Shown here piece by piece: positions 45,301 to 54,171 of a DNA stretch of 64,000 nucleotides. Numbering within the stretch: position 1 is the stretch's first letter; every line of letters starts with the position of its first letter. This DNA is from CAVYUC01 sp963771595 (GTDB lineage Bacteria; Bacteroidota; Bacteroidia; Bacteroidales; Prolixibacteraceae): the NCBI GenBank assembly GCA_963771595.1, contig CAVYUC010000012.1, positions 483,530 through 547,529 of the forward strand, written 5' to 3'. Under the pieces are notes generated by a model, which saw nothing but the letters and a program-made list of their open reading frames with translations, had not been told where the DNA came from and searched no databases. A program made the translations under genes and the position numbers.

Positions 45301-45671
45301 GCATTTTCATCTTCCAGGATTACAATTTGTCTGTCGTAAATCCGATAGACATTTCGGGTGCCCTCAAACACCTGGTCGAGAATTGACTCAACAGGTTCAT
45401 TTTTGACCTTCACGTTTACCCTGCGGTTTATATTCAACGCTTTTTCGTTGTACAGCAGGATAAACTCACTGTTTTCCTCGATTTCCTGAAAAACCTGTTT
45501 TACAGTTACATCATTTAGTTTCAGGTCAAATTTTATTGCCTGCGAGTAGGTATTGTTAGCTGTTGAAACAGCAACAACAGCAAGCATCAAAATAATCAAA
45601 AGTTTCATCTTTAGTAGAATTTTCACCATGCTTCCTCCCGGAAAGCGCAGCATTGTTCGCTTTTTTTTCAT
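42369..45671 (-). CDS. SusC/RagA TonB-dependent transporter with STN domain
   Basis: 1100 residues. Signal/anchor (about 16-43); STN signalling domain (about 48-125: LKLNDVTVKQVFQEIEE, VESILDQVFEG); CarboxypepD-regulatory-like domain (about 145-220: VTDRNSQPLPGVSVVVKGT); TonB box and plug (VDEVIVVGYGTQKKSDITG-like region, then IRGRNSIRASNNPLIVVDGIP and ASAAAIYGSRGANGVILVTTK); and a 22-strand barrel ending in Leu. The STN domain contacts FecR-type anti-sigma factors, in line with the adjacent fecR and sigma genes. With SusD it should import a phytase-related substrate; the specificity is inference. Confidence 0.95.
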   Translation of the reverse strand: MKKKRTMLRFPGGSMVKILLKMKLLIILMLAVVAVSTANNTYSQAIKFDLKLNDVTVKQVFQEIEENSEFILLYNEKALNINRRVNVKVKNEPVESILDQVFEGTRNVYRIYDRQIVILEDENANTPATLKTNAVEAANSQQQKQVITGMVTDRNSQPLPGVSVVVKGTTIGTVTGTDGTFSLTVPDDVQSLQFSFVGMKTKDVPLEGQTSVNVAMEEDVVGMDEVIVVGYGTQKKSDITGTVASVPNDRLEMVPNLDVAQAIQGAIPGIMIQTTSAGAAPNENIMIRGRNSIRASNNPLIVVDGIPYGGNLSDVNINDVKSIEVLKDASAAAIYGSRGANGVILVTTKTGSAKQSTISYDGYYSVQDFVKLPDVMNGEEFYNFKQQRWPDAMTLSEEAIYEAGPDAWVDWLDLGLRKGHSQQHNLSASGTCGNTNYYIAGGVLDVQGLLENDDYLRLTSRINVDTKFGKWLTLGTRTQFSYDDKSGSSPSIDGLFWMNPLTKNLDENGNYLIYPWSEDTFFEHPMAPTLYKNKDESYQILTNNYAIVDVPFIPGLSYRLNTGIRFRFNDDGTYRGRNTKSGYEANGRAETQRARHNNSVIENILSYQREFEKHSLFLTGVYSYENDKYSSNGLSARGFPHDFLTWYSAAQAELSVPEYLFNETTLISQMLRMNYVYNSRYLLTVTGRRDGFSGFGASTKWGLFPSVALGWNIANEDFFPASDLFNELKLRASWGLNGNQAVGAYESISRLSEENMVYAKTTYAGYVPSVLGQDELGWESSRTINVGLDVGLLNNRFTGTINVYKTNTTDLLLNRTISAVHGITSITQNIGETQNTGFEVSLTSRNIVSGDFKWFTSGNLSYMKNEIVSLYGTLDDEGKEIDDVANAWFIGEPIRVNYDWAWDGVWQLDEAEEAAKYGSQPGFVKLRDVKTDGQLTGEDRVIIGQQDPKFLWGMTNSFSYKNFSLNIFMHGVHGVTRHNSLMTDEDTYSQARRRTINKNYWTPENPTNDWVANVVDAERMSGIIGNFYENASFVRIKDISLSYDFSQGTLEKLRLNRLRLYITGRNLFTFTEWSGLDPELSSQVATPLQKEFVFGINLSL

Positions 45672-45751
45672 AATTTTGAATTGTTTAGATTAAATACTTT
45701 ATTTAATTTATTGAAAGTCGCCAGGCCTGGCCGCCTGTCGGCTTTCGTTTT

Positions 45752-46978
45752 TTATTTGCGTTGTATCTCTTTCATTTTTTTATCGATAAATATTTTGTTG
45801 TTTACAATCCGGTAATCTATTTGGGCTACATCGGCCAATGCAATTAATACTTCTTCCAAAGAATCTTTTAAATCAAGTTTACCTGTAATCAATCCTGAAG
45901 ATGGAAAGCTTGCAGGTAGGGTGATTTCAACATCGTAATACCTTTCGAGCTGGGTGAAAACTGATTGTAAACTTTCTTTGGAAAACTGCAGCCATCCTTC
46001 GGTCCAGGCAATATACATTGTTGTATTTGGTTCATCGTAAATGTTGATTTCAGTATTCTGCTTGTTGTAATTTGCCCTTTGATTGGGTTTTAGTATAACT
46101 TCGGTTGTTCCAAGGCCCAATAATTTTTGTTTCCTTACTGCCACACTTCCTTCCAGAAGTACTGTTACAATATCGGCATCGGATGTATATGCTGAAACAT
46201 TAAACAAGGTTCCAAGTACTTTCAAATCCAGTTCACCTGTATTTACTATGAATGGCTGATTTTCATTTTTTGTCACCTTAAAACAGGCTTCACCATCAAG
46301 GTAAACTTCACGTGTTTTTTTGCTGAATTTTGATGGGAATGCAAGTCGTGTGCCTGCATTTAGCCACACTTTGGTGCCATCGGACAATAAGAGTTCCGAA
46401 CTTTTCCCGTAAGGGATAATTACTTCATTCATTTCAATTCCATCCTGTTCATTGGAGGAAATATCAATAACGCTGTCGTTGTTTATTACCAACTGATTGC
46501 TCCTGGATAAATCAATGCTTGAATTATCTTTTTTAAGAATTACCTCCTGACCGTGACTCAGCATTAATCGGGCTTGTTTGCTGTTTCCATCTGCCTTAAC
46601 CGTTTCGAACTGATAGCTTTCATCCTTTTCATTCAGATAAAGGTAACCCAGTGTACCCGTTGAAATTATTAACAGTACGGCAGCTGCCCGGGTTAAAATT
46701 TTCCAGAATACAGGAATTCTTCTCTTTTGCTGCTGAATTTGTTCAAACCGATCAATATTTTGCCATATTTCCAATACCGATTCTTTGTCCAGGATATCAT
46801 TTGTATCATGGAGTAACAGAATTATTTTACGTGCTTTATTTGCCGTATCTCTAAAATCCGGATTATCGTCAATGAATTTAACCCATTCCTTGCCATTTTT
46901 TCCCCGGAGTACCCAGGCGATAAAAGATTTTTCTTCAAGCAGTTCTTCGGGACTATATGTTAAAAAAATTGATTTCAT
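45752..46978 (-). CDS. FecR-family anti-sigma factor
   Basis: 408 residues. N-terminal cytoplasmic region (about 1-85), one membrane helix (about 92-112: AAAVLLIISTGTLGYLYL), a FecR domain (about 185-290: IPYGKSSELLLSDGTKVWLN, YLDGEACFKV, VLGTLFNVSAY), and a C-terminal DUF4974 (about 320-400). It receives the signal from the STN domain of the transporter and controls the sigma factor encoded upstream. The 80 bp to susC and the shared direction suggest one regulatory unit. Confidence 0.94.
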   Translation of the reverse strand: MKSIFLTYSPEELLEEKSFIAWVLRGKNGKEWVKFIDDNPDFRDTANKARKIILLLHDTNDILDKESVLEIWQNIDRFEQIQQQKRRIPVFWKILTRAAAVLLIISTGTLGYLYLNEKDESYQFETVKADGNSKQARLMLSHGQEVILKKDNSSIDLSRSNQLVINNDSVIDISSNEQDGIEMNEVIIPYGKSSELLLSDGTKVWLNAGTRLAFPSKFSKKTREVYLDGEACFKVTKNENQPFIVNTGELDLKVLGTLFNVSAYTSDADIVTVLLEGSVAVRKQKLLGLGTTEVILKPNQRANYNKQNTEINIYDEPNTTMYIAWTEGWLQFSKESLQSVFTQLERYYDVEITLPASFPSSGLITGKLDLKDSLEEVLIALADVAQIDYRIVNNKIFIDKKMKEIQRK

Positions 46979-47280
46979 TTAGTTACTTACAGTTGTATAT
47001 CTATAAAAAGACAGGCGTCGGATTTTTGTGGACATCATTTCCATAGAAATTTTTTTTTGCTATCGAAGATTAAAATTCGAATTGAAAATGCCTGATTTTC
47101 TTTCAGTAATTGAGCGACAGTTTCCATGATTTTTGCATAAGTTGATTTTCCTTTAAAAGAAAAGCGCCCTGCAACTGAGCGCTATTCTTAACTAAACGAA
47201 ATCTATGAACCGGTTATACAAAACACCGTCTTTATATAGTATAAGAGACCAATGAAGATTTTGTAGACACTTCAGGGGAA
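46979..47280 (-). other. Spacer between sigma factor and fecR
   Basis: 302 bases without an open frame. No clear hairpin with T tail and no TAnnTTTG promoter was found on the minus strand, so a promoter recognised by the ECF sigma factor itself could lie here; its sequence cannot be told from one example. Confidence 0.4.
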
Positions 47281-47880
47281 TTATTTTAACAGAGGAGAGC
47301 TTTTTGAAAAGATTCCTGCAAACAATATAAAAGTTCCACTCTTCAGCAGAACCTTCTTCAAAGCTTTTACTGCTCTGAATACCTGTTTGCGGGCCGAATC
47401 ATATTTCAGTTGCATAATTTCACAAATCTGTTCGTAATCGAATTCACAGGTAAATTTATAAAACAAAATTTCGCGCTGTTTGGGACTCAATTCACTCAAC
47501 CCTTTTTGTACCATCTTTTCCCGCGCGGTCAGTTCCTCTTTTTCAATAAATTCCTGTTCCGCTGAATATATAATAAAAGCTTCCGGTAAAATCCCGGTAC
47601 TATCCATTTCTTCAAATTTCTGAGCTTTTATATTTCGAACAAGTTTTCGCCGAAACGAACGTATTAAATAAAACTGAATGTTGTCAGTTTCTCCAAGTCG
47701 GGAGCGGGTGCGTATTAAATCAAAAAAAAGGTCTTGTATGCTGTCTTTTATTAATTCATCATTTTGACTAAATTTTTTACCGTAGCGAAACAGCAATTGA
47801 ACATGGTGATAGTAGATATGGGACAATGCATAGCTGTTACCCTTTCGGAAGTCATCCCATATTTGTTTATCAGTCGTCAT
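47281..47880 (-). CDS. ECF RNA polymerase sigma factor
   Basis: 199 residues. Region 2 (about 20-90): LSHIYYHHVQLLFRYGKKFS, IKDSIQDLFFDLI; region 4 (about 130-180): LSPKQREILFYKFTCEFDYEQICEIMQ and SARKQVFRAVKALKKVLLK. This is the Bacteroidota type of FecI-like sigma factor, paired here with FecR and SusC/SusD. It would direct RNA polymerase to the transporter genes when released by FecR. A short hydrophobic tail follows region 4 (TFILFAGIFS), which is unusual for the class and may mean weak membrane association. Confidence 0.94.
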   Translation of the reverse strand: MTTDKQIWDDFRKGNSYALSHIYYHHVQLLFRYGKKFSQNDELIKDSIQDLFFDLIRTRSRLGETDNIQFYLIRSFRRKLVRNIKAQKFEEMDSTGILPEAFIIYSAEQEFIEKEELTAREKMVQKGLSELSPKQREILFYKFTCEFDYEQICEIMQLKYDSARKQVFRAVKALKKVLLKSGTFILFAGIFSKSSPLLK

Positions 47881-48034
47881 CAGTTTAAGAAGTTTTCAAA
47901 TATAGATGCAAAATTTCCAAATTCAAAAATATTGGAAATATATAATATTGACTGAACAGAATATTGTCATGTATATAATGCTTACAATGGAGTGAGTGAT
48001 TGCAGTTTTTTCTCAACCGGCTTCCTGAGTTACA

Positions 48035-48277
48035 CTAAACCTGCGTTTTACAAACAGAAACTAACTCTCCGGCATAGTTTTCCGAACGGATACGGTGGCA
48101 AATTTTATGGTAGTTCAGCATAATTTCCTTATTGTCGTCCGAACAGGTTTCGGCAACAGCAAACAGTTCCTCATTCATACTCCGGTAAATCTCAAACGGA
48201 CATTGCGGATTAGGTTTACCATGGGGACACGATTTTACAAGTTTGTTAAAGGCTTTGTTGATATCTGAATCCTGCAT
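48035..48277 (-). CDS. Small hypothetical protein with Cys motifs
   Basis: 80 residues, no recognised domain. A cysteine-rich N-terminal part (KSCPHGKPNPQCPFEIYRSM) and two more Cys (ETCSDD, HKICHRIRSEN) could bind a metal ion. The composition is that of a soluble helical protein, codon use is like the neighbours, and a TAATTTTG element lies on the minus strand at 48304-48311, so the gene is probably real. It is monocistronic between the sigma factor and HU. Confidence 0.6.
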   Translation of the reverse strand: MQDSDINKAFNKLVKSCPHGKPNPQCPFEIYRSMNEELFAVAETCSDDNKEIMLNYHKICHRIRSENYAGELVSVCKTQV

Positions 48278-48464
48278 TGAATGTTTGCATAAATTTTACA
48301 ACTCAAAATTAGACCTTTTAGAAAATTCCAGAATGTTCCAATTGCTGAAATTAAAGGTTCGGAATGCTGATTTAAACTAACATTTTGTTTACCACATCAG
48401 CAAAACAGATTATTTGCGCGTTTAAGTTTGCTTCGGTTACCACAGACAGAAGGGAAAAAATAAT

Positions 48465-48815
48465 CTAACCACAGATTACTCAGATTAGCACAGATAAATG
48501 AATCTGTTGTTTTTAAAGATTAAAATATCCGTGTTCATCCGTTTTGTCCGTGGTTTAAAAATAAACCGCAGGTTATTTGGATTACCGCAGATGAAAAAAT
48601 CTGTGTCAATCAATGTAATCTGTGATAAAAAATAAACCAACCACAGATTACTCAAATTAGCACAGATAAAGAGATGCATTGTTTTTACAAGTTCAAAAAT
48701 CCGTGTAGATTCATGTCATTCGTGGCTGTTAAATAAACCGCAGGTTACCAGGGTTATCGCAGATGAACAATTATTTAAAAATCTGAGTTCATCCTTGTAA
48801 TCTGTAATAAAAAAA
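48465..48815. repeat. Dispersed intergenic repeat, two tandem copies
   Basis: Two related units of about 170 bp begin with ACCACAGATTACTCA (about 48470 and 48640), contain AGCACAGATAAA, an ATCCGTGT block, a CGTGG block and ACCGCAGGTTA, and end with an AATCTGTGATAAA or AATCTGTAATAAA block. The ends are partly inverted (ACAGATTA versus TAATCTGT). Repeats of the type 'ACCACAGATTACACAG' are frequent between genes in many Bacteroidota genomes; this reads as non-coding, palindromic repeat DNA. Confidence 0.7.
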
Positions 48816-48902
48816 TAAATCAATTCTATAAAAAATTAGAATTTATAATATATATTTGGGCCTGATTACAAATAGTTTAAACACCAGCTAAAATAAACAA
48901 CC

Positions 48903-49190
48903 ATGACGAAATTAGAACTTGTAAACCAAATTTCAAGCCAGACAGCTATTGAAAAATCAACTGTTACACAAACACTGGAAGCATTAATTAAAACCATTCA
49001 AACCTCACTTATTGAAGGTGATAATGTTTATTTGAGGGGATTTGGCACGTTTGCCGTTAAGCACCGGGCCGAAAAAACTGCACGAAATATCACTAAAAAT
49101 ACACAGATAATTATTCCTGCACATAACATACCTTCCTTTAAGCCCGGAGAAGAATTCAGGAAGTGCGTAATAAACGCCGGAAAAAAATAA
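48903..49190 (+). CDS. HU-family DNA-binding protein
   Basis: 95 residues. HU/IHF fold: MTKLELVNQISSQTAIEKST, LIEGDNVYLRGFGTFAVKHR, the DNA-binding arm with ARNITKNTQIIIPAHNIPSF (the usual proline at the tip is in IIIPAHNIP), and KPGEEFRKCV. A histone-like protein that bends DNA. Preceded by a TATATTTG element (48851-48858). Compared with the main HU of this phylum it fits the common single-gene type; no partner is adjacent. Confidence 0.93.
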   Translation: MTKLELVNQISSQTAIEKSTVTQTLEALIKTIQTSLIEGDNVYLRGFGTFAVKHRAEKTARNITKNTQIIIPAHNIPSFKPGEEFRKCVINAGKK

Positions 49191-50358
49191 GTAGTTTTGA
49201 TTTAAACATGGAGATGCAATTTCCGGAAATCCGGAAGTTGCTTATAAAATCCTTTCGTAACAGAAAGGATTTTTTGTTTTCTGAGATTTTTACCTGGTTT
49301 ATAAATAGGAAGGGAAAATTGGGATCAGTTGATATTCTTGTGGAGCGAAAACTGTTTTTGATGTTGAAATTCTGTATGTTGTTTTGCCTTATCAGGCGGA
49401 TTTTTACTTTTTGGCTTGACCCAAAAAGTAAACAAAAAGGTCAAGGCTGCGTCCGCTTCGCACGGAAAAACTACACGATTCCGGCTAAAATTACTGAACT
49501 TCCCGATATGGAGCGGGACAAGCTGTCGTGCCTCCTCAAACAGCAGTAATTTTTTAACGCCTACATCATTTGTTTTCCGGCTCACCGCCCGAGGCCACGC
49601 TTTGATCCTACGGACGGTTCCTTCGGGAGTGGCCTTTTTTAACCCAGCCCGGAACCGAAATAAAATAGTAGTGAGAGCGGGAAGTTCCGAGGAATCGAGG
49701 AAACGAGCTTGCGAGTTACACGAGTTGCCAAAAACTTTGATAATAAAGGAGTGAAATCGCCCGTGCGAACTTATGTTTTATGAAGTTGGAAGGTGCAGGT
49801 TAAAAACAGCCTTGAACTTTCTGCTTCGTCTTTGCTTCAAGGCAAAGATGAAGGCCTCCGGCAGGATATTGTAAAGATGCGGAAGTTTCAATTTTCTCAT
49901 CTGGTAATCAATTTTATTTCTCCACAACTTTTTAATGTGACCCGAAAATTGCTTGTTTTTAGATTATTCTAAATCCCCCTACTTGTTTATTCCGGGAAAG
50001 TTGTCCCATTTTAAAAATAAATAGGAAAATCAACAGGTTTATAGCATTAAGGTTATTTGTTATTAAAAATTATTTTTTAATTTGGTGACCATTATTGAGT
50101 AACTTTTTGATTCAATAATATAAACTAAACTTGAACACTAAACGTGTAACCGAGGAGGCGGAGCAGTGAAAAATGCATAGATTTTCTGCCTCAAAAATCA
50201 AAACATTACTACTTTAATTCCCATTATAAATTTGAATACCATTTAATTATACAGATAATTACTCCGTCAGAACTAAACAACCAATTGCGCTTTAAAAACA
50301 GCTCCTGCATGTAAACCTGCGACGGATATTTAACCATAAAAACTTTATATTATACCAC
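49191..50358. repeat. Long intergenic region with dispersed repeat remnants
   Basis: About 1.17 kb without a convincing gene. At about 49406-49450 lies ACTTTTTGGCTTGAC followed by CCAAAAAGTAAACAAAAAGG and TCAAGG, the inverse of the element near 28862. It is followed by a GC-richer, gene-relic-like stretch with many near-palindromes, for example GAGGCCACGC ... GGAGTGGCC. The open frames at 49163-49549 and 49416-49754 run through this repeat and have no recognisable content. The part 49900-50358 is A+T rich and presumably holds the promoter of the next gene. Confidence 0.6.
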
Positions 50359-50889
50359 ATGCTGGAATCATTAATTACATCGAAAACCCGTGTAAAACTG
50401 TTATTAAAACTGTTTTTAAATGCACAAACAACAAGTCACCTTCGCGGGTTGGAGAAGGAATTTGGTGAGTCGAGCAACTCCATTCGTCTTGAACTTAACC
50501 GGCTTATTGAGGCGGGACTGCTTACATCGGAAAATATTAAAAACCGGAAGTACTACAAAGCCAATATAACACATCCGCTGTATACCGATATCAACAGCAT
50601 CCTGCGCAAAACCATAGGAATCGATCAGCTGGTGGAACGCGTTACAAGCCAGATTGGGAATCTTGAATCGGCATATTTAACAGGAGACTTTGCTTCCGGC
50701 CGCGATTCCGATGCCATCGAACTGGCGCTGATAGGAGAGGACCTCGACCGGGAATATATTGAAAACCTTGTGGTAAAAGCCGAAAAGATGGTAGGCCGTA
50801 AAATTATCTACCTCATCCTTACATCAGAACAAATGACCCACTTCCTGAGCGATAAACCAACATTGCTGATATGGAAGAAAGATGAATGA
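50359..50889 (+). CDS. Winged-helix regulator with nucleotidyltransferase-like domain
   Basis: 176 residues. An N-terminal winged helix (about 1-75: LITSKTRVKLLLKLFLNAQ, SSNSIRLELNRLIEAGLLTSE) is followed by a region like a minimal nucleotidyltransferase (about 95-170: YLTGDFASGRDSDAIELALIG), in which the usual G-S and D-x-D residues are only partly kept, so it is probably non-catalytic. Proteins of this kind stand at the head of surface polysaccharide clusters in many Bacteroidota, and one starts here 4.4 kb upstream of wza, with the GIY-YIG array in between. It may regulate the cluster. Confidence 0.78.
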   Translation: MLESLITSKTRVKLLLKLFLNAQTTSHLRGLEKEFGESSNSIRLELNRLIEAGLLTSENIKNRKYYKANITHPLYTDINSILRKTIGIDQLVERVTSQIGNLESAYLTGDFASGRDSDAIELALIGEDLDREYIENLVVKAEKMVGRKIIYLILTSEQMTHFLSDKPTLLIWKKDE

Positions 50890-51409
50890 GTTACAAGCTT
50901 CGAGCCTCGAGCCTGGAACCTGGAACATGGAACAAGATAAAAAACTGCAACAGGCAAAAGCAGTTGGCAAATAAAGCCCTCACGCCCCCTGCCAAACAAT
51001 AAAACGTTCCTTATAATTTCCCCTAATAGGGGGAATACAGCAGCAGTGTAAGGAAAGTGTGCCGGATGTTGCCGAAGGGGGTTCAGGAGAGCCCGCCCGA
51101 ATGTCCCGCGCCTACCCGGTCGAGGGTTTAGTAACTTAGGGAGGCCGGACAGAAAGGTAAAGAGGGGTGAACCCGCCACACATATCTTGCATAATATTTT
51201 GAATCATGGAACCTGCAACCCGGAATCTTGCATAAATCATGAAAAAATAAATATACAATTGGAAGAAAAACACCTGTAAGCACAATCAAACTCCCCTTTA
51301 GGGGTTGGGGTTAAACTGGAGAGCTGGCAGTTGGCAAACTAAATAAGCTTCATGCTACGAAACTTTGAACCCGGCTGTTCAGCCGGACAGGCTTGCAACC
51401 CGGAACTCG
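50890..51409. other. Intergenic region with short hairpins before the GIY-YIG array
   Basis: About 520 bases with no gene. Small dyads occur (TCCCC-TAATA-GGGGGA near 51021, CCGGCT-GTTC-AGCCGG near 51371) and repeated phrases such as GGAACCTGGAAC and TTGCAACCCGGAA. Similar phrases recur at the unit ends of the following array, so this may be its degraded left flank. Confidence 0.5.
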
Positions 51410-51565
51410 CGATGAGACCGCCACGCCTCGTACCTCGGCTCGCGGAATCTTGCACCTAAGTATTATTATGAGCATGGAAATCTCTGCACAAAACAACATT
51501 CCTGGTACGATTTCCCGAGGAGTTTGCGACGAAGGGAACCCATGACTTTTAGCACTGAGTTAATA

Positions 51566-51850
51566 ATGAAAGCCTGGGTCTACATCGTCACTAACAAAAA
51601 CAATAACGTTTTATACACCGGCGTCACCAGTAACTTGAAAAGCCGCATCGAAAGCCACAAAACTAAAAAGTATCCCAATGCTTTCACCGCCCGATACAAT
51701 GCTGACAAACTTGTCTGGTATCAGGAGTTCGATAGTTCACCCAGTGAAATAAAATCGGAGATTTTAATGCAAAGCATTATTTCACAGGGTAAATCGATGC
51801 CAATGCAAGAGAGAGACAAATTAAGGCAGGGAGCCGGGCGCGGAAGATAA
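51566..51850 (+). pseudogene. GIY-YIG gene copy 1, hybrid
   Basis: The first 56 or so residues equal those of the intact copies (MKAWVYIVTNKNNNVLYTGV ... LVWYQEFDS). The frame then enters the three-way-junction sequence at 51740 and continues into the relic 3' half (SEIKSEILMQSIIS, ending QGAGRGR). It thus lacks the C-terminal helix with ARERERQLKAGNR. Relative to the long units, about 290 bp is absent. The product would not be an active nuclease. Confidence 0.8.
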
Positions 51851-52069
51851 AGCTTATTGAAGAGAAGAACCCGGGATGGAGGGACCTTTACGAAACATTG
51901 TAAGGTGCAGGGACGATAAGACCGCCACACCTCGTACCTCGGCTCGCGGAATCTTGCACCTAAGTATTATTATGAGCATGGAAATCTCTGCACAAAACAA
52001 CATTCCTGGTACGATTTCCCGAGGAGTTTGCGACGAAGGGAACCCATGACTTTTAGCACTGAGTTAATA

Positions 52070-52354
52070 ATGAAAGCCTGGGTCTACATCGTCACTAACA
52101 AAAACAATAACGTTTTATACACCGGCGTCACCAGTAACTTGAAAAGCCGCATCGAAAGCCACAAAACTAAAAAGTATCCCAATGCTTTCACCGCCCGATA
52201 CAATGCTGACAAGCTTGTCTGGTATCAGGAGTTCGATAGCATTATCGATGCAAGAGAAAGGGAACGACAATTAAAGGCTGGAAACAGAGCCAGAAAGATA
52301 AAACTCATTGAAGAAAAAAATCCGGTATGGAAAGACTTATACAGAACATTATAA
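52070..52354 (+). CDS. GIY-YIG nuclease, copy 2 (intact)
   Basis: 94 residues from ATG 52070. Single-domain GIY-YIG (URI/COG2827 type): the GIY strand is YIV (residues 5-7), the YIG strand is YTG (about 17-19), then NLKSRIESH with the conserved Arg, YNADKLVWYQEF, and the Glu-containing helix DARERERQLKAGNRARKIKL, ending NPVWKDLYRTL. Such proteins are small single-strand or structure-specific endonucleases related to homing enzymes and UvrC; most have no proven substrate. An in-frame ATG at 52046 would add 8 residues. Confidence 0.88.
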   Translation: MKAWVYIVTNKNNNVLYTGVTSNLKSRIESHKTKKYPNAFTARYNADKLVWYQEFDSIIDARERERQLKAGNRARKIKLIEEKNPVWKDLYRTL

Positions 52355-52533
52355 GAAGCACGAGTCTGCGAGCCGCAGGCGTGGCAGCCTTATGCCTTGA
52401 GCACCCAACATGTATTGTACTCCATACCTTCGAAAACCAAAACAAGTATGGAAGTTCAGTCATGAGACCACTTCGGTCGTTCCTCCCTCGTGGAATCCTG
52501 CACCAAATAAACTTAGGAGTAGGAATATCCCTG

Positions 52534-52583
52534 CCCTGTGAAATAAAATCGGAGATTTTAATGCAAAGCATTATTTCACAGGG
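52534..52583 (+). repeat. Three-way-junction element, unit 2
   Basis: Outer arms CCCTGTGAAAT (52534-52544) and ATTTCACAGGG (52573-52583) are perfect inverted repeats. Between them two hairpins abut with no unpaired base: AAAATC-GGA-GATTTT and AATGC-AAA-GCATT. The same 50 bp occurs in every unit at 51740-51789 (left arm CCCAGTGAAAT, one A-A mismatch), 53328-53377, 54122-54171 and 54915-54964. It interrupts the relic GIY-YIG 3' half. Variation: loop GGA becomes GAA in units 3-5, and in unit 5 the second hairpin is AACGC-AAA-GCGTT, a compensatory change. Confidence 0.85.
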
Positions 52584-52863
52584 TAAATCGATGCCAATGC
52601 AAGAGAGAGACAAATTAAGGCAGGGAGCCGGGCGCGGAAGATAAAGCTTATTGAAGAGAAGAACCCGGGATGGAGGGACCTTTACGAAACATTGTAAGGT
52701 GCGGGGACGATAAGACCGCCACACCTCGTACCTCGGCTCGCGGAATCGTGCACCTAAGTATTATTATGAGCATGGAAATCTCTGCACAAAACAACATTCC
52801 TGGTACGATTTCCCGAGGAGTTTGCGACGAAGGGAACCCATGACTTTTAGCACTGAGTTAATA

Positions 52864-53148
52864 ATGAAAGCCTGGGTCTACATCGTCACTAACAAAAACA
52901 ATAACGTTTTATACACCGGCGTCACCAGTAACTTGAAAAGCCGCATCGAAAGCCACAAAACTAAAAAGTATCCCAATGCTTTCACCGCCCGATACAATGC
53001 CGACAAGCTTGTCTGGTATCAGGAGTTCGATAGCATTATCGATGCAAGAGAAAGGGAACGACAATTAAAGGCTGGAAACAGAGCCAGAAAGATAAAACTC
53101 ATTGAAGAAAAAAATCCGGTATGGAAAGACTTATACAGAACATTATAA
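52864..53148 (+). CDS. GIY-YIG nuclease, copy 3 (intact)
   Basis: 94 residues, the same protein as copy 2. DNA differs by isolated silent bases (for example GCCGAC for GCTGAC). Its unit continues with the spacer and the three-way-junction sequence at 53328-53377. High identity points to recent amplification or gene conversion. Confidence 0.88.
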   Translation: MKAWVYIVTNKNNNVLYTGVTSNLKSRIESHKTKKYPNAFTARYNADKLVWYQEFDSIIDARERERQLKAGNRARKIKLIEEKNPVWKDLYRTL

Positions 53149-53327
53149 GAAGCACGAGTCTGCGAGCCGCAGGCGTGGCAGCCTTATGCCTTGAGCACCC
53201 AACATGTATTGTACTCCATACCTTCGAAAACCAAAACAAGTATGGAAGTTCAGTCATGAGACCACTTCGGTCGTTCCTCCCTCGTGGAATCCTGCACCAA
53301 ATAAACTTAGGAGTAGGAATATCCCTG

Positions 53328-53377
53328 CCCTGTGAAATAAAATCGAAGATTTTAATGCAAAGCATTATTTCACAGGG
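53328..53377 (+). repeat. Three-way-junction element, unit 3
   Basis: Same arms and hairpins as in unit 2, with the first loop GAA instead of GGA. All stems are intact. Confidence 0.85.
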
Positions 53378-53657
53378 TAAATCGATGCCAATGCAAGAGA
53401 GAGACAAATTAAGGCAGGGAGCCGGGCGCGGAAGATAAAGCTTATTGAAGAGAAGAACCCGGGATGGAGGGACCTTTACGAAACATTGTAAGGTGCGGGG
53501 ACGATAAGACCGCCACACCTCGTACCTCGGCTCGCGGAATCGTGCACCTAAGTATTATTATGAGCATGGAAATCTCTGCACAAAACAACATTCCTGGTAC
53601 GATTTCCCGAGGAGTTTGCGACGAAGGGAACCCATGACTTTTAGCACAGAGTTAATA

Positions 53658-53942
53658 ATGAAAGCCTGGGTCTACATCGTCACTAACAAAAACAATAACG
53701 TTTTATACACTGGCGTCACCAGTAACTTGAAAAGTCGCATCGAAAGCCACAAAACGAAAAAATATCCCAATGCTTTCACCGCCCGATACAATGCCGACAA
53801 GCTTGTCTGGTATCAGGAGTTCAGTAGCATTATCGATGCAAGAGAAAGGGAACGACAATTAAAGGCTGGAAACAGAGCCAGAAAGATAAAACTCATTGAA
53901 GAAAAAAATCCGGTATGGAAAGACTTATACAGAACATTATAA
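53658..53942 (+). CDS. GIY-YIG nuclease, copy 4 (intact)
   Basis: 94 residues, differing from copies 2 and 3 in QEFSSII for QEFDSII and a few silent positions. The motif residues are unchanged. The frame is complete and ends at the same position of the unit. Confidence 0.88.
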   Translation: MKAWVYIVTNKNNNVLYTGVTSNLKSRIESHKTKKYPNAFTARYNADKLVWYQEFSSIIDARERERQLKAGNRARKIKLIEEKNPVWKDLYRTL

Positions 53943-54121
53943 GAAGCACGAGTCTGCGAGCCGCAGGCGTGGCAGCCTTATGCCTTGAGCACCCAACATG
54001 TATTGTACTCCATACCTTCGAAAACCAAAACAAGTATGGAAGTTCAGTCATGAGACCACTTCGGTCGTTCCTCCCTCGTGGAATCCTGCACCAAATAAAC
54101 TTAGGAGTAGGAATATCCCTG

Positions 54122-54171
54122 CCCTGTGAAATAAAATCGAAGATTTTAATGCAAAGCATTATTTCACAGGG
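54122..54171 (+). repeat. Three-way-junction element, unit 4
   Basis: Identical to the element of unit 3. Confidence 0.85.

Noticed and set aside
49163..49754. Two overlapping open frames after the HU gene
   Set aside because: They run through a dispersed repeat and overlap each other and the HU 3' end; no domain or plausible start context.
52305..52724. Antisense open frames of 139-163 residues repeated in each GIY-YIG unit
   Set aside because: They run opposite to the GIY-YIG gene and through the three-way-junction sequence and relic; they recur only because the DNA recurs, and their product has no recognisable features.
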